A DNA stretch of 44,665 nucleotides from Hoeflea sp. (GTDB taxonomy: Bacteria > Pseudomonadota > Alphaproteobacteria > Rhizobiales > Rhizobiaceae), in contig JAHRFE010000011.1 of NCBI GenBank assembly GCA_019084245.1, positions 1 through 44,665 on the forward strand, given 5' to 3'. Made by a program: the position numbers and the translations under genes. The notes beneath the pieces are model-generated. The model did not search any database, had not been told where the DNA came from, and was given only the letters and a program-made list of their open reading frames with translations. Shown here in pieces: positions 25,718-32,512 of this stretch. Every line of letters begins with the position of its first letter. Position 1 is the stretch's first letter.

Positions 25718-26683
25718 TCAAACCTGAAAACTTGAACCGAAAATCTTCTGCCAATAGTAGACCGTCTCTTGCTTCGTCGGCGCAGCGAGCGCTGCATCGA
25801 GCGCATCGCCTGCGTCAAGCGCAGCCTCGACAATCATGTCGGCCTGCTGCGCCGTGTAGAGCCGACAGACATTGTTCTCTGCGTTCACCGGATCGATGAT
25901 CTGGACCGGCTCGGTGAAGCTGCCGACCGTACGCGGCGCGTAGTAGTCGGAGAACACGATGCGCTCGCGGAAGTCGCTCCGCGCTATGTAGGTAAAGAAG
26001 TGCTGCAATGCCTCCGGATAGTCGGAGAAATCTGCTCCGCCATCCGCCAAGTGCGCCAAAACCATCTCAACCATGAAGGATTTGAAGCGGAAACCGTCGC
26101 GCTCCCGCTTCATGATGCGCGTCCAGTATTTGGCGAGACGGACGATCTGCGCGAAGTGTGTCGGCTGCGCCGTCTTGCGCTTCCCGGCAAACTCCAGATG
26201 CAGCGGAATACTGGTCTTGAGAAATGACCCGTCTTCCTGACTTACAAGATTGCCGTACCACTGCGGATCGCTGTCATAGAGAATGGGCACGACATCGACA
26301 TCAAGGCCGGAGCCCCTGAACGAGGCCGTGACACTGTATGTCTGTGGCTGGACCTGATCAGGGCTGAAATTCGGAAAGGCTTTCCGCAGACGCTCAGCCA
26401 GATATTCGAGGAGCGCCGCAATATCGCTCGGCGCGGATGCGCCGCTGATGTAACAGGCGACGTCGATATCATTGAGCGAACGAAGTGCAGTACCCTTGGC
26501 AAGGCTGCCGGAGAGCATCATCTTCTTGAGCGTGAAATCCGGATGCTCGGCGAGGTAGCCCTCCAGCTTCTCACGCAGACGCCGCGCCTGCGCGCGGTAC
26601 TCCTGCGCCTTGTCCCTTGGCAAATTGACCTTGTCTTCTGCGAAGCGAACGAGGTCTGCATGATCAACATGGAGGCGGCTCAT
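25718..26683 (-). CDS. cdnC: CBASS CD-NTase, CdnC type
   Basis: This 321-residue cyclic-oligonucleotide synthase has the nucleotidyltransferase motif G-S (59-60) with D72-x-D74 (GSLAKGTALRSLNDIDVACY) and a third acidic pair in GSGLDVDVVP (D128/D130). Long stretches (HVDHADLVRFAEDKVNLP, KAFPNFSPDQVQPQTYSVTA, the end YYWQKIFGSSF) fit the E. coli CdnC enzyme, which makes cyclic tri-AMP when bound to its HORMA partner. The product here is therefore predicted to be a cyclic trinucleotide. It is the first gene of the operon and has a TTGACG-N17-TATATA promoter. All catalytic residues are intact. Confidence 0.94.
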   Translation of the reverse strand: MSRLHVDHADLVRFAEDKVNLPRDKAQEYRAQARRLREKLEGYLAEHPDFTLKKMMLSGSLAKGTALRSLNDIDVACYISGASAPSDIAALLEYLAERLRKAFPNFSPDQVQPQTYSVTASFRGSGLDVDVVPILYDSDPQWYGNLVSQEDGSFLKTSIPLHLEFAGKRKTAQPTHFAQIVRLAKYWTRIMKRERDGFRFKSFMVEMVLAHLADGGADFSDYPEALQHFFTYIARSDFRERIVFSDYYAPRTVGSFTEPVQIIDPVNAENNVCRLYTAQQADMIVEAALDAGDALDAALAAPTKQETVYYWQKIFGSSFQV

Positions 26684-26715
26684 AGGGTCACGTTTTCCTT
26701 GCGCTTGGCGGGTTC

Positions 26716-26769
26716 GACATGAGATACATGTCTAGTATATAGGGCGAGGCGAAAAACTCGTCAAGTTTT
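26716..26769 (-). promoter_or_regulatory. CBASS promoter with two CapH-like operators
   Basis: On the minus strand TTGACG (26764-26759) and TATATA (26741-26736) are separated by exactly 17 bases, a near-consensus promoter for cdnC. Two inverted repeats share the same geometry, 6-bp arms and 5-bp spacer: GACATG-N5-CATGTC (26716-26732), just past the -10, and AAAACT-N5-AGTTTT (26753-26769), over the -35. TATATA is self-complementary and could also serve the divergent capH gene. Confidence 0.75.
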
Positions 26770-26785
26770 GCATGGCGGAGTAGAC

Positions 26786-27145
26786 ATGATTGATCAACAG
26801 GACCCATCTCGGATTTTTCAGCAGCGGCTGAAAAAGGCCCGCGAATTAAGGGGTTACAGTCAAGAGGACCTGGGCGCGCGCACGAATATGCCAGCGAGCT
26901 CGATCGCCCATTTTGAGACCGGCACACGCAAACCGTCGTTCGAATCACTGCGCCGGATCGCGATAGGACTGGAGATTACGACAGATTACCTGCTGGGCCG
27001 AGTCGATAGCCCTGACCTTGCACAAGCTGGTGACCCTCTCTTTCGAGATATCGGGAAGCTGACCGGCAATGACCGGGAGATCGCCAAGGATTTTCTTGAG
27101 ATGCTGGCCAAGCGCAACAGCAACAAGACGGATCAGCACGAATGA
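26786..27145 (+). CDS. capH: CapH-like XRE repressor of CBASS
   Basis: This 119-residue protein has an N-terminal helix-turn-helix (RIFQQRLKKARELRGYSQED, then SIAHFETGTRKPSFESLRRI) and a helical C-terminal dimerisation tail ending NSNKTDQHE. I chose the ATG at 26786, with GGCGGAG upstream, over a TTG at 26768. It is divergent from cdnC and overlaps the protease gene (ATGA). CapH proteins repress CBASS and are cleaved by CapP when DNA damage exposes ssDNA. The two 17-base dyads in the shared promoter are its likely sites. Confidence 0.88.
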   Translation: MIDQQDPSRIFQQRLKKARELRGYSQEDLGARTNMPASSIAHFETGTRKPSFESLRRIAIGLEITTDYLLGRVDSPDLAQAGDPLFRDIGKLTGNDREIAKDFLEMLAKRNSNKTDQHE

Positions 27146-28035
27146 GCACGCCCGCGAAGCGCATTTTCAGTCTGAAGATCGCCAAGCAGACGGCGGAAGC
27201 CTTTCTTCAGGAAGAAGGCATCACATCACTCCCCGTGGATCCGTTTGCGATTGCGGAGAGCCGCGACATCGTTGTCGAAGGCAAGCCGGAGAAGACTGAT
27301 GGTGTGTCGGGTATGCTGCTTCGCCACGGCAATAATTTCGGGATCATCTACGCCACCCATATTCCCAGCATAGGCTTCCAGCGGTTCAGTGTGAGCCACG
27401 AGCTGGGGCACTATTTTCTTCCGGGGCATATTGATCAGGTGTTGCAGGGCGGAGTTCATCTGTCACGGGCTGGGTTCGTGACGGCCGATCCCTACGAGCT
27501 GGAAGCCGACCATTTTGCGGCGGGCCTGCTTATGCCTTCGGCTCCGTTTCGAAAAGCGATCGACGCCTACGATCCCGGCCTTGAGGCAGTTGAAGCCGTT
27601 GCCGACCACTGCGTGACATCCCGCACGGCCACGGCCATCCGCTTTGCCGAACTGACCGACTCCGCCGTTGCAGTTATCATGAGCACCGGCGGGATTATCG
27701 ATTACTGCTTCTTGTCGGATGCGATGAAGTCGCTTCCGAAGCTGGACTATTTACGCAAGGGCACGCGCCTTCCTGCGGGAACCGCCACGGCCCGATTGGC
27801 TTCGGACCCTGCGCGCGTGGAAAGTGGCAGCCGGATCGCCGACGAGACAGATATTCGGGATTGGCTTGGCGGTTTCACCAAGGCGGCTGTGTCCGAGGAG
27901 TCGGTAGGGCTTGGGGGGTACGGAAAGGTCCTTACTGTTCTAGTGTCTCCCACAGTCGGGCAGGATGACGAACCTGACGAAGATCGCGAGGAAGACGAAT
28001 TGATTGAAAGCTGGACACCCCGGTTCCGCCGGTAG
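27142..28035 (+). CDS. capP: CapP-like ImmA/IrrE metallopeptidase
   Basis: This 297-residue zinc peptidase has the HExxH motif in FSVSHELGHYFLPG and the third zinc-ligand helix in YELEADHFAAGLLMP. The C-terminal half (about 150-297) is a GAF-like or sensory domain. In CBASS, CapP is activated by single-stranded DNA and cuts CapH to derepress the operon. In other contexts ImmA peptidases cut phage or ICE repressors. Coupling to capH and divergence from a CBASS operon favour CapP. The C-terminal ~30 residues are very acidic (DDEPDEDREEDELIES). Confidence 0.88.
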   Translation: MSTPAKRIFSLKIAKQTAEAFLQEEGITSLPVDPFAIAESRDIVVEGKPEKTDGVSGMLLRHGNNFGIIYATHIPSIGFQRFSVSHELGHYFLPGHIDQVLQGGVHLSRAGFVTADPYELEADHFAAGLLMPSAPFRKAIDAYDPGLEAVEAVADHCVTSRTATAIRFAELTDSAVAVIMSTGGIIDYCFLSDAMKSLPKLDYLRKGTRLPAGTATARLASDPARVESGSRIADETDIRDWLGGFTKAAVSEESVGLGGYGKVLTVLVSPTVGQDDEPDEDREEDELIESWTPRFRR

Positions 28036-28579
28036 CGACCCGATGGCCTTAACACTTTACACGCTAATAGCACCCATGACCTATGCGTTGAGTTCGCTTG
28101 GGAACCGCGTTCAGTTGGTAGCGAAGGTATTCACTTTCCAACGCGGGTCGCTAGACATGAGGGCGTGTCTTTAGTTGCCGCTTGAATATTCCATACGCAA
28201 TTTCTTCAGCATCCGGCAGTATGTCGACCAATTGTTTGCATGGGAATCCACTGTCACTCCACCGGCAGTTTCAGCTTCAAGGCATGCACTCCAGTGCCCT
28301 CTATGCCTGGAATGAAGGTGCGAATCTGCCCTTAAGCCGACCATATGCCCGGTGCGCCAGCCGGTTAAGGTGAGATTCGTTCGGCACAGTCGCGGCGACA
28401 GCTCTGGGCAGAGTCCCGATCAGAGATCGATGCCTCAAGCCTATGGTGGTTCGAAGCCGAAACAATCATGGCAACCCCGTGCGCATGACAAAGATCCGGA
28501 CAGACGAAACCAGATGGGGATCCCGATCTGACTCGTCCGTTTGTGCCAATCCTGAAACGCACTGTCCTGAGCAGCGCAG
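28036..28579. other. Gene-poor gap between capP and traM
   Basis: No supported gene in these 544 bases. On the minus strand 28268-28151 encodes about 39 residues ending LVDILPDAEEIAYGIFKRQL and then KTRPHV-stop. It looks protein-like but has no start and is preceded by a stop, so it may be the decayed end of an unidentified gene. A 10-bp inverted repeat (28033-28042 / 28144-28153) is within chance expectation. Confidence 0.4.
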
Positions 28580-28909
28580 CTACTGGCGGATCATGTCTTC
28601 CGGGAGTGGCGGCATGTAACCCAGCTTGTTGATGACGGTCGCAGCGATCGGATGATAGGCCTTCATCATAACGAGCGCGAGGCGATATTCATGTCTGCGT
28701 TGGTCAACCAGGAAATCTTCACCACTCCCTTGTTCAAGAGCACCGAGCAGTTCATAGAGCTCTTGCGCTTTTGCCAGCCGACACCTTTGTTCGCGAATGA
28801 TGTCGATCGCAAGTCGCTCAAGCTCGTCTTGCTCAAGTTCCGCGAGAATAGTTTCGATGGCATGTTTTGAGCAATCGGGTTTGAGTTCAAGGCTGCGGAT
28901 ATCCGGCAA
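28580..28909 (-). CDS. traM: TraM antiactivator of TraR
   Basis: This 109-residue helical protein resembles Agrobacterium TraM across its length: LAELEQDELERLAIDIIREQ, RCRLAKAQELYELL, and the C-terminal HPIAATVINKLGYMPPLP, equivalent to the LNTLISILGFIPKV end of TraM. TraM binds TraR, removes it from DNA and sets the quorum threshold. I chose the TTG at 28909 with GGGGTGG upstream. The frame is open to 29158, but that part overlaps the palindrome-rich regulatory gap. It follows the luxI-type gene on the same strand, with a 300-base interval holding its proposed tra box. Confidence 0.85.
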   Translation of the reverse strand: MPDIRSLELKPDCSKHAIETILAELEQDELERLAIDIIREQRCRLAKAQELYELLGALEQGSGEDFLVDQRRHEYRLALVMMKAYHPIAATVINKLGYMPPLPEDMIRQ

Positions 28910-29054
28910 TATTGCGCCACCCCATCGGCTTGGTCCGCGGTGCGCCCCCGCGAACAAACAAGATCTTGACCCCAAGCCGGGGGTTAGAAAACCGCCACAG
29001 ACGGTCCCTGCGACCTTTAGCACCGAGGCACCTGGACATACGTCGCAGGCCCCC

Positions 29055-29150
29055 GGCCAATGGCCAGAGGATCCTCGGTGTCGGGTCGGCCGACACCAAA
29101 CCGCTGTGGTGGGGTTTCTACGCCCCGAGGCAGCGCGTACCGCCTCGGGG
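29055..29150 (-). promoter_or_regulatory. Palindrome cluster between traI and traM, with proposed tra box
   Basis: Adjacent perfect palindromes are GGCCA-A-TGGCC (29055-29065), GAGGATCCTC (29067-29076) and GGTGTCGG-N5-CCGACACC (29077-29097). The last contains the shared GTCGG-N5-CCGAC core. Next come GGGG-N8-CCCC (29111-29126) and a 9-bp stem with a 10-base loop, CCCCGAGGC / GCCTCGGGG (29123-29131 and 29142-29150). The stem has no U-run after it on either strand. It could end the traI transcript by another mechanism. The dyad probably controls traM. Confidence 0.6.
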
Positions 29151-29210
29151 AAAAGCATATTTCATCAGGCTAGCGAACGCCAGACGCCAACCCGCATGTT
29201 TACATTGAAT

Positions 29211-29882
29211 TTATTCGACATTCGCAACAAGTTCGGTTTCGAACGCTGGAGGGATTGCGCCATCAGCGAGAACTGATGAACGAAAATCCCCCGCTGCTAC
29301 GAGCCGCGCCCGCATACCTTCACTCATGTCGAATAGTCCAGCATAGGTCATGACTTTCCCGATTCGCACTGGCGTCCCGAGCTGTTCAAAGCGGCAATCG
29401 ATCGACCTGAAAATCCGCGCCATTCTGGCGTCGAAAACCGATACGATGTGTTCGATACCGGCCCGCTGAGCGACTTCAACCATCCCGCACAAGAGCTCGA
29501 CAGTGATTCGGTTCACCATGTGGTTTGCTTCTGCCCGATCCCTCGCCGCGAAGATCCGCGGATTGACCGCAAATCGCGAGCTTTCCCAGATCAATGGGCT
29601 TTCGACCGTGCCACCAGACATCAGCACGGAAAACACGTCTCTGAGCATGTTGGGGCCGGTCGTGGGGAGCAGACGCACAGCGCCACGAAGCTGTCCTGAC
29701 CTTTCATCGAGCGACAGAAGGTAGAGAGGGTCTTCGGCGTCGAACCGGTCGATCTCCCGGCCGTTGTCGACTGTGACGTCCCAGCCGAGGCGACCAGAAA
29801 AGACTTCGGCTCGCATACGAAACATTTCGTCGAACAGGTCGGGATACTTGTCCTGATCGGCACTTTCGATTGTGAATATCAT
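29211..29882 (-). CDS. traI: TraI/LuxI-type acyl-homoserine-lactone synthase
   Basis: This 223-residue signal synthase has the invariant residues in FRMRAEVFSGRLGWDV, the E-x-D-x-F-D motif (REIDRFDAEDPLYLL), and G-x-x-RLLPTTGPNMLRDVF, followed by the SRFAV motif. It makes an N-acyl-homoserine lactone from S-adenosylmethionine and an acyl carrier. The acyl chain cannot be told from sequence. It lies downstream of a luxR-type gene and upstream of traM on the same strand. In Ti plasmids the equivalent gene heads the trb operon. Its Shine-Dalgarno GGAG is inside a long stem-loop. Confidence 0.94.
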   Translation of the reverse strand: MIFTIESADQDKYPDLFDEMFRMRAEVFSGRLGWDVTVDNGREIDRFDAEDPLYLLSLDERSGQLRGAVRLLPTTGPNMLRDVFSVLMSGGTVESPLIWESSRFAVNPRIFAARDRAEANHMVNRITVELLCGMVEVAQRAGIEHIVSVFDARMARIFRSIDCRFEQLGTPVRIGKVMTYAGLFDMSEGMRARLVAAGDFRSSVLADGAIPPAFETELVANVE

Positions 29883-29885
29883 GAT

Positions 29886-29921
29886 GGTGTTCTCCGTTCA
29901 TTGATTGATGACGGAGACACC
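29886..29921 (-). promoter_or_regulatory. Stem-loop sequestering the traI ribosome binding site
   Basis: On the transcript GGUGUCUCCGU pairs with ACGGAGAACACC, an 11-bp stem with one bulged base and a 13-base loop. The 3' arm contains the GGAG Shine-Dalgarno and ends three bases before the AUG. Translation of the signal synthase should need this stem to open. A regulatory role is inferred. Confidence 0.65.
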
Positions 29922-29968
29922 AGTTACCGGCTGGGTTCTGAGACGAACATCCGGTCCAACAGCTGGGT

Positions 29969-30706
29969 TTACAAGGGATCGAAAAGCAGCCCGGCTCTAT
30001 GAGCGATTGAAACGGCATGGGTATTGCTGGTGGCGTGGAGCTTGTGGCGGGCGCTCTCCAGGTAGCAACGCACGGTGTGATGCGACAGACCGAGAATGAC
30101 AGCGCATTCCCAGGCCGTCTTGCCCTCGGCGATCCATTGCAAGCATTCCAGTTCACGCGGAGAAAGACTTGCTGGCTCGCTCGCATGTCCCTCGATGCCA
30201 AGCACGCGATCGTGGATGTGCGTCGCAAGAACCTGGAAGTCACGCATATAGAGAAGTTTCGCGCTCGCCCAGTCTCGGGCGGAAAGATCTGACGTCACGG
30301 AGAACAAGGCACGATCGCCGCAGCGGCCGTGGACTGGAACAGTCAGGCCGCGGCGCCCGATGCCGAAGTCTCCGGCTTCACCAAAAAAGTTCTTCAACCG
30401 CCCCGTCGTGTTTCCAAACTCGTCCCAATCAAGGGGAAGCATACGGCGAAATCCAAGACGAACAACAGGATCGACATCGACATACTGCCGGTTCTTGTAG
30501 TGCGCGACCCATTCGGGGGGATAGGTTACGGCGAGATAGGGATCGGTTTCATTTTGACCGCCAACGCCGACACCAAAATAGGCAATGGTATTCAATGCGT
30601 ATCGAGAGGCCACGTCTTTCAAAAACCGGATTGTTGAATTCCGGTCGGCGATGTCTGAAATTTTCGAGAGTGCGTCCATCAAATCGGAATCTGCGATATT
30701 CTCCAA
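29969..30706 (-). CDS. LuxR-family quorum-sensing regulator (second TraR-like)
   Basis: This 245-residue protein has an acyl-homoserine-lactone-binding domain with the conserved Trp/Tyr/Asp/Trp (TYPPEWVAHYKNRQYVDVDP, LDWDEF) and a C-terminal LuxR helix-turn-helix (LSPRELECLQWIAEGKTAWE, HHTVRCYLESARHKL). It lies directly upstream of the luxI-type gene, 86 bases apart and on the same strand, so the two form a cognate pair. It differs clearly from the traR copy after trbI, so two receptors may compete for or share one signal. The start is the ATG at 30706. An ATG at 30679 (MDALSK) is possible. Confidence 0.9.
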   Translation of the reverse strand: MENIADSDLMDALSKISDIADRNSTIRFLKDVASRYALNTIAYFGVGVGGQNETDPYLAVTYPPEWVAHYKNRQYVDVDPVVRLGFRRMLPLDWDEFGNTTGRLKNFFGEAGDFGIGRRGLTVPVHGRCGDRALFSVTSDLSARDWASAKLLYMRDFQVLATHIHDRVLGIEGHASEPASLSPRELECLQWIAEGKTAWECAVILGLSHHTVRCYLESARHKLHATSNTHAVSIAHRAGLLFDPL

Positions 30707-30837
30707 CGTCCTACCTTTCCCGGAACCTGAGATTCGGGCGCAATATTTCCATTATGAGTCGCATATGCAATGCATAGTTGTCGAACTGAACAAATTCTAG
30801 AGGCCAGCTTCCGAGCGTTGTTTGATGGGGAATCCTG

Positions 30838-32061
30838 TCAGGTATTAAAGGCGATAACGAGCGGCACGTCGAACAGCGCCGCCCAGGCCCGGGCGGCCGC
30901 CTTCTGAATGGCGACGATGTTGGTGTCACCGGTCCACCAGCCGTTGCCGGTTGCCACGATTACGCTCGGTTCGTAGAACATCGACTGCAGGATCGGCCAA
31001 ACCAGGAGCTGCTCGTAGCATATCAGAGGAGCGATGAGCGTCCCTGCAAATCTGCCGGCAGGCTTTCCAAAGACATGGGCCGTCGCGCCACCCGATGCCC
31101 AGGGTTGCCACATTGAAACCGGCACCGGCATGCGCTCGCGGTAGACGATGTGCGCGCCCTTCCCAGACACCTCGATCATCACATTGTCATAGCCCACAGC
31201 TCCAACAATGATCGCACCTCCGTTCACCGTCACATCAAGGTCCTGAAGTGCGCCGACCCAGAGGTGTTCGGTGGTCGGCGTCCAGATTCCTAGTGCGCTT
31301 TCGGGAAGGACGATGTTTTGCGCGCCCACCTTCGCGGCGTCCTGTATCAATGCCAGCGTGGCGAGGTGCTGCGCATAACCCACGTGCTGACCGGGAGAGG
31401 CATAGTTGAAGTGGGTGTCGATGCCGATCCAGCCTTTAGGTGGACGCGGTTCGCTCCAGTTCGAGTACGACCAGGCGAAAACAGCTCCTATGACAAGAGC
31501 AACGATCGGCCACGCCCGCGTCGTCATCGCAGATAAAGTGTGAGCCATGGCAATCAATCCAAACCAGCCCAGACCTGGAAACAAGACGCCTGCGGCCGTG
31601 ATTGGGTTCGCCCACCCGATGATGCCAAAAGGCGGAACGCTCATCAGGATCCATGCAAGCGCGTAGCGCAACGGTCGGTGCCATCCTGATTTCCGAGTCC
31701 AGAGGACGGCATGAACAAGCACAAACAGAACCGAAGCCGCGAGCCATAGACCGAGCCCGACCCACATATCGCTCGCATAGAAAATGGAAACGCCAACGGG
31801 TAGGCCTCGCGAGACCGCCAGGAAATAGGCCAGCGCCACCAACCCAGCGACGAGCCGGTTGGGCGCAAACGCCCAGAGCGTCGGAAACAGGACGGCGGCG
31901 GGCAAGGCCAGCACCTCGCCGCTCCAGGCAATTGCACCGATAGTGGCGCTGCCTGCAACAAGGCCGATGCTGATCAAGCCGTCACGGAACGAAGGTAAGG
32001 ATGGGCGTCGCCAGCCCGAGAACACCATCGGCCGGGATCGGCCCGAAATATCGTGAGTCAT
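30838..32061 (-). CDS. traB: TraB conjugal transfer protein
   Basis: This 407-residue protein has an N-terminal half of about six membrane helices (LPAAVLFPTLWAFAPNRLVA, WVGLGLWLAASVLFVLVHAV and others) and a C-terminal nitrilase-like domain (VGAQNIVLPESALGIW, APLICYEQLLVWPIL, VIVATGNGWWTG). This is the apolipoprotein-N-acyltransferase-like layout of Ti-type TraB, which raises transfer frequency by an unknown mechanism. I chose the ATG at 32061, with AAAGG 5 bases upstream. It overlaps the traF 3' end by 80 bases. It is last in the traA-traF-traB operon. A traH gene, present in Ti plasmids, is not seen after it. Confidence 0.88.
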   Translation of the reverse strand: MTHDISGRSRPMVFSGWRRPSLPSFRDGLISIGLVAGSATIGAIAWSGEVLALPAAVLFPTLWAFAPNRLVAGLVALAYFLAVSRGLPVGVSIFYASDMWVGLGLWLAASVLFVLVHAVLWTRKSGWHRPLRYALAWILMSVPPFGIIGWANPITAAGVLFPGLGWFGLIAMAHTLSAMTTRAWPIVALVIGAVFAWSYSNWSEPRPPKGWIGIDTHFNYASPGQHVGYAQHLATLALIQDAAKVGAQNIVLPESALGIWTPTTEHLWVGALQDLDVTVNGGAIIVGAVGYDNVMIEVSGKGAHIVYRERMPVPVSMWQPWASGGATAHVFGKPAGRFAGTLIAPLICYEQLLVWPILQSMFYEPSVIVATGNGWWTGDTNIVAIQKAAARAWAALFDVPLVIAFNT

Positions 32062-32512
32062 AGGAACCTTTGAACGGTGAGTGGAGAAACAGAAAACCCG
32101 GCGGGACTGCACCACCGGCGTAGGGCGTTATTGGCCTGCCCGAACCATCGTTTGGCTGGACCGCGGATCGCGGCAAATCCACTCCGTCGATCACGACAGA
32201 CGTGCCGATTTCAATCGACTGTCCGGGGAGTGCAACAACGGTCTTGATCAACGGACTAAGCCAGCCCGGGCAAAAGCCACGGCGCAGATATCCACGCTCA
32301 CGGGCCCGTCGAAACTCTTCGGTTAGTGGCGGACAGATGAAGATGCGATCCCCGACGCGAGTAGCGCGGTTCAATGACGCGATCCGCCAGAGCCCGAGCG
32401 GATAGCTCGGCGTCAGGTTGACCCGGAATCCTGCCTCGGATCCCGCGCCAAACAGAATCGCCGGAAGACAAAAAAAGACGGCGATTGCTGTGAAACGCAG
32501 GTACAGGGTCAC
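31982..32512 (-). CDS. traF: TraF signal-peptidase-like pilin-processing protease
   Basis: This 176-residue S26-family membrane peptidase has one N-terminal helix (FTAIAVFFCLPAILFGAGS), the catalytic Ser in TPSYPLGLWR and the catalytic Lys in SPLIKTVVALPGQSIEI. In RP4, TraF cyclises the TrbC pilin. The trbC product here has the matching form. Translation starts at a GTG that overlaps the traA stop (GTGA), with AAGGGG 8 bases upstream. Confidence 0.92.
   Translation of the reverse strand: MTLYLRFTAIAVFFCLPAILFGAGSEAGFRVNLTPSYPLGLWRIASLNRATRVGDRIFICPPLTEEFRRARERGYLRRGFCPGWLSPLIKTVVALPGQSIEIGTSVVIDGVDLPRSAVQPNDGSGRPITPYAGGAVPPGFLFLHSPFKGSYDSRYFGPIPADGVLGLATPILTFVP

Noticed and set aside
28033-28153. 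10-bp inverted repeat TAGCGACCCG / CGGGTCGCTA after capP, as a possible mini-element
   Set aside because: A few 10-bp repeats within 120 bases are expected by chance in 44.7 kb. No target duplication is visible.
28910-29158. N-terminal extension of traM to 192 residues
   Set aside because: The extra residues are Gly/Pro/Arg-rich, unlike TraM, and overlap the palindrome cluster.
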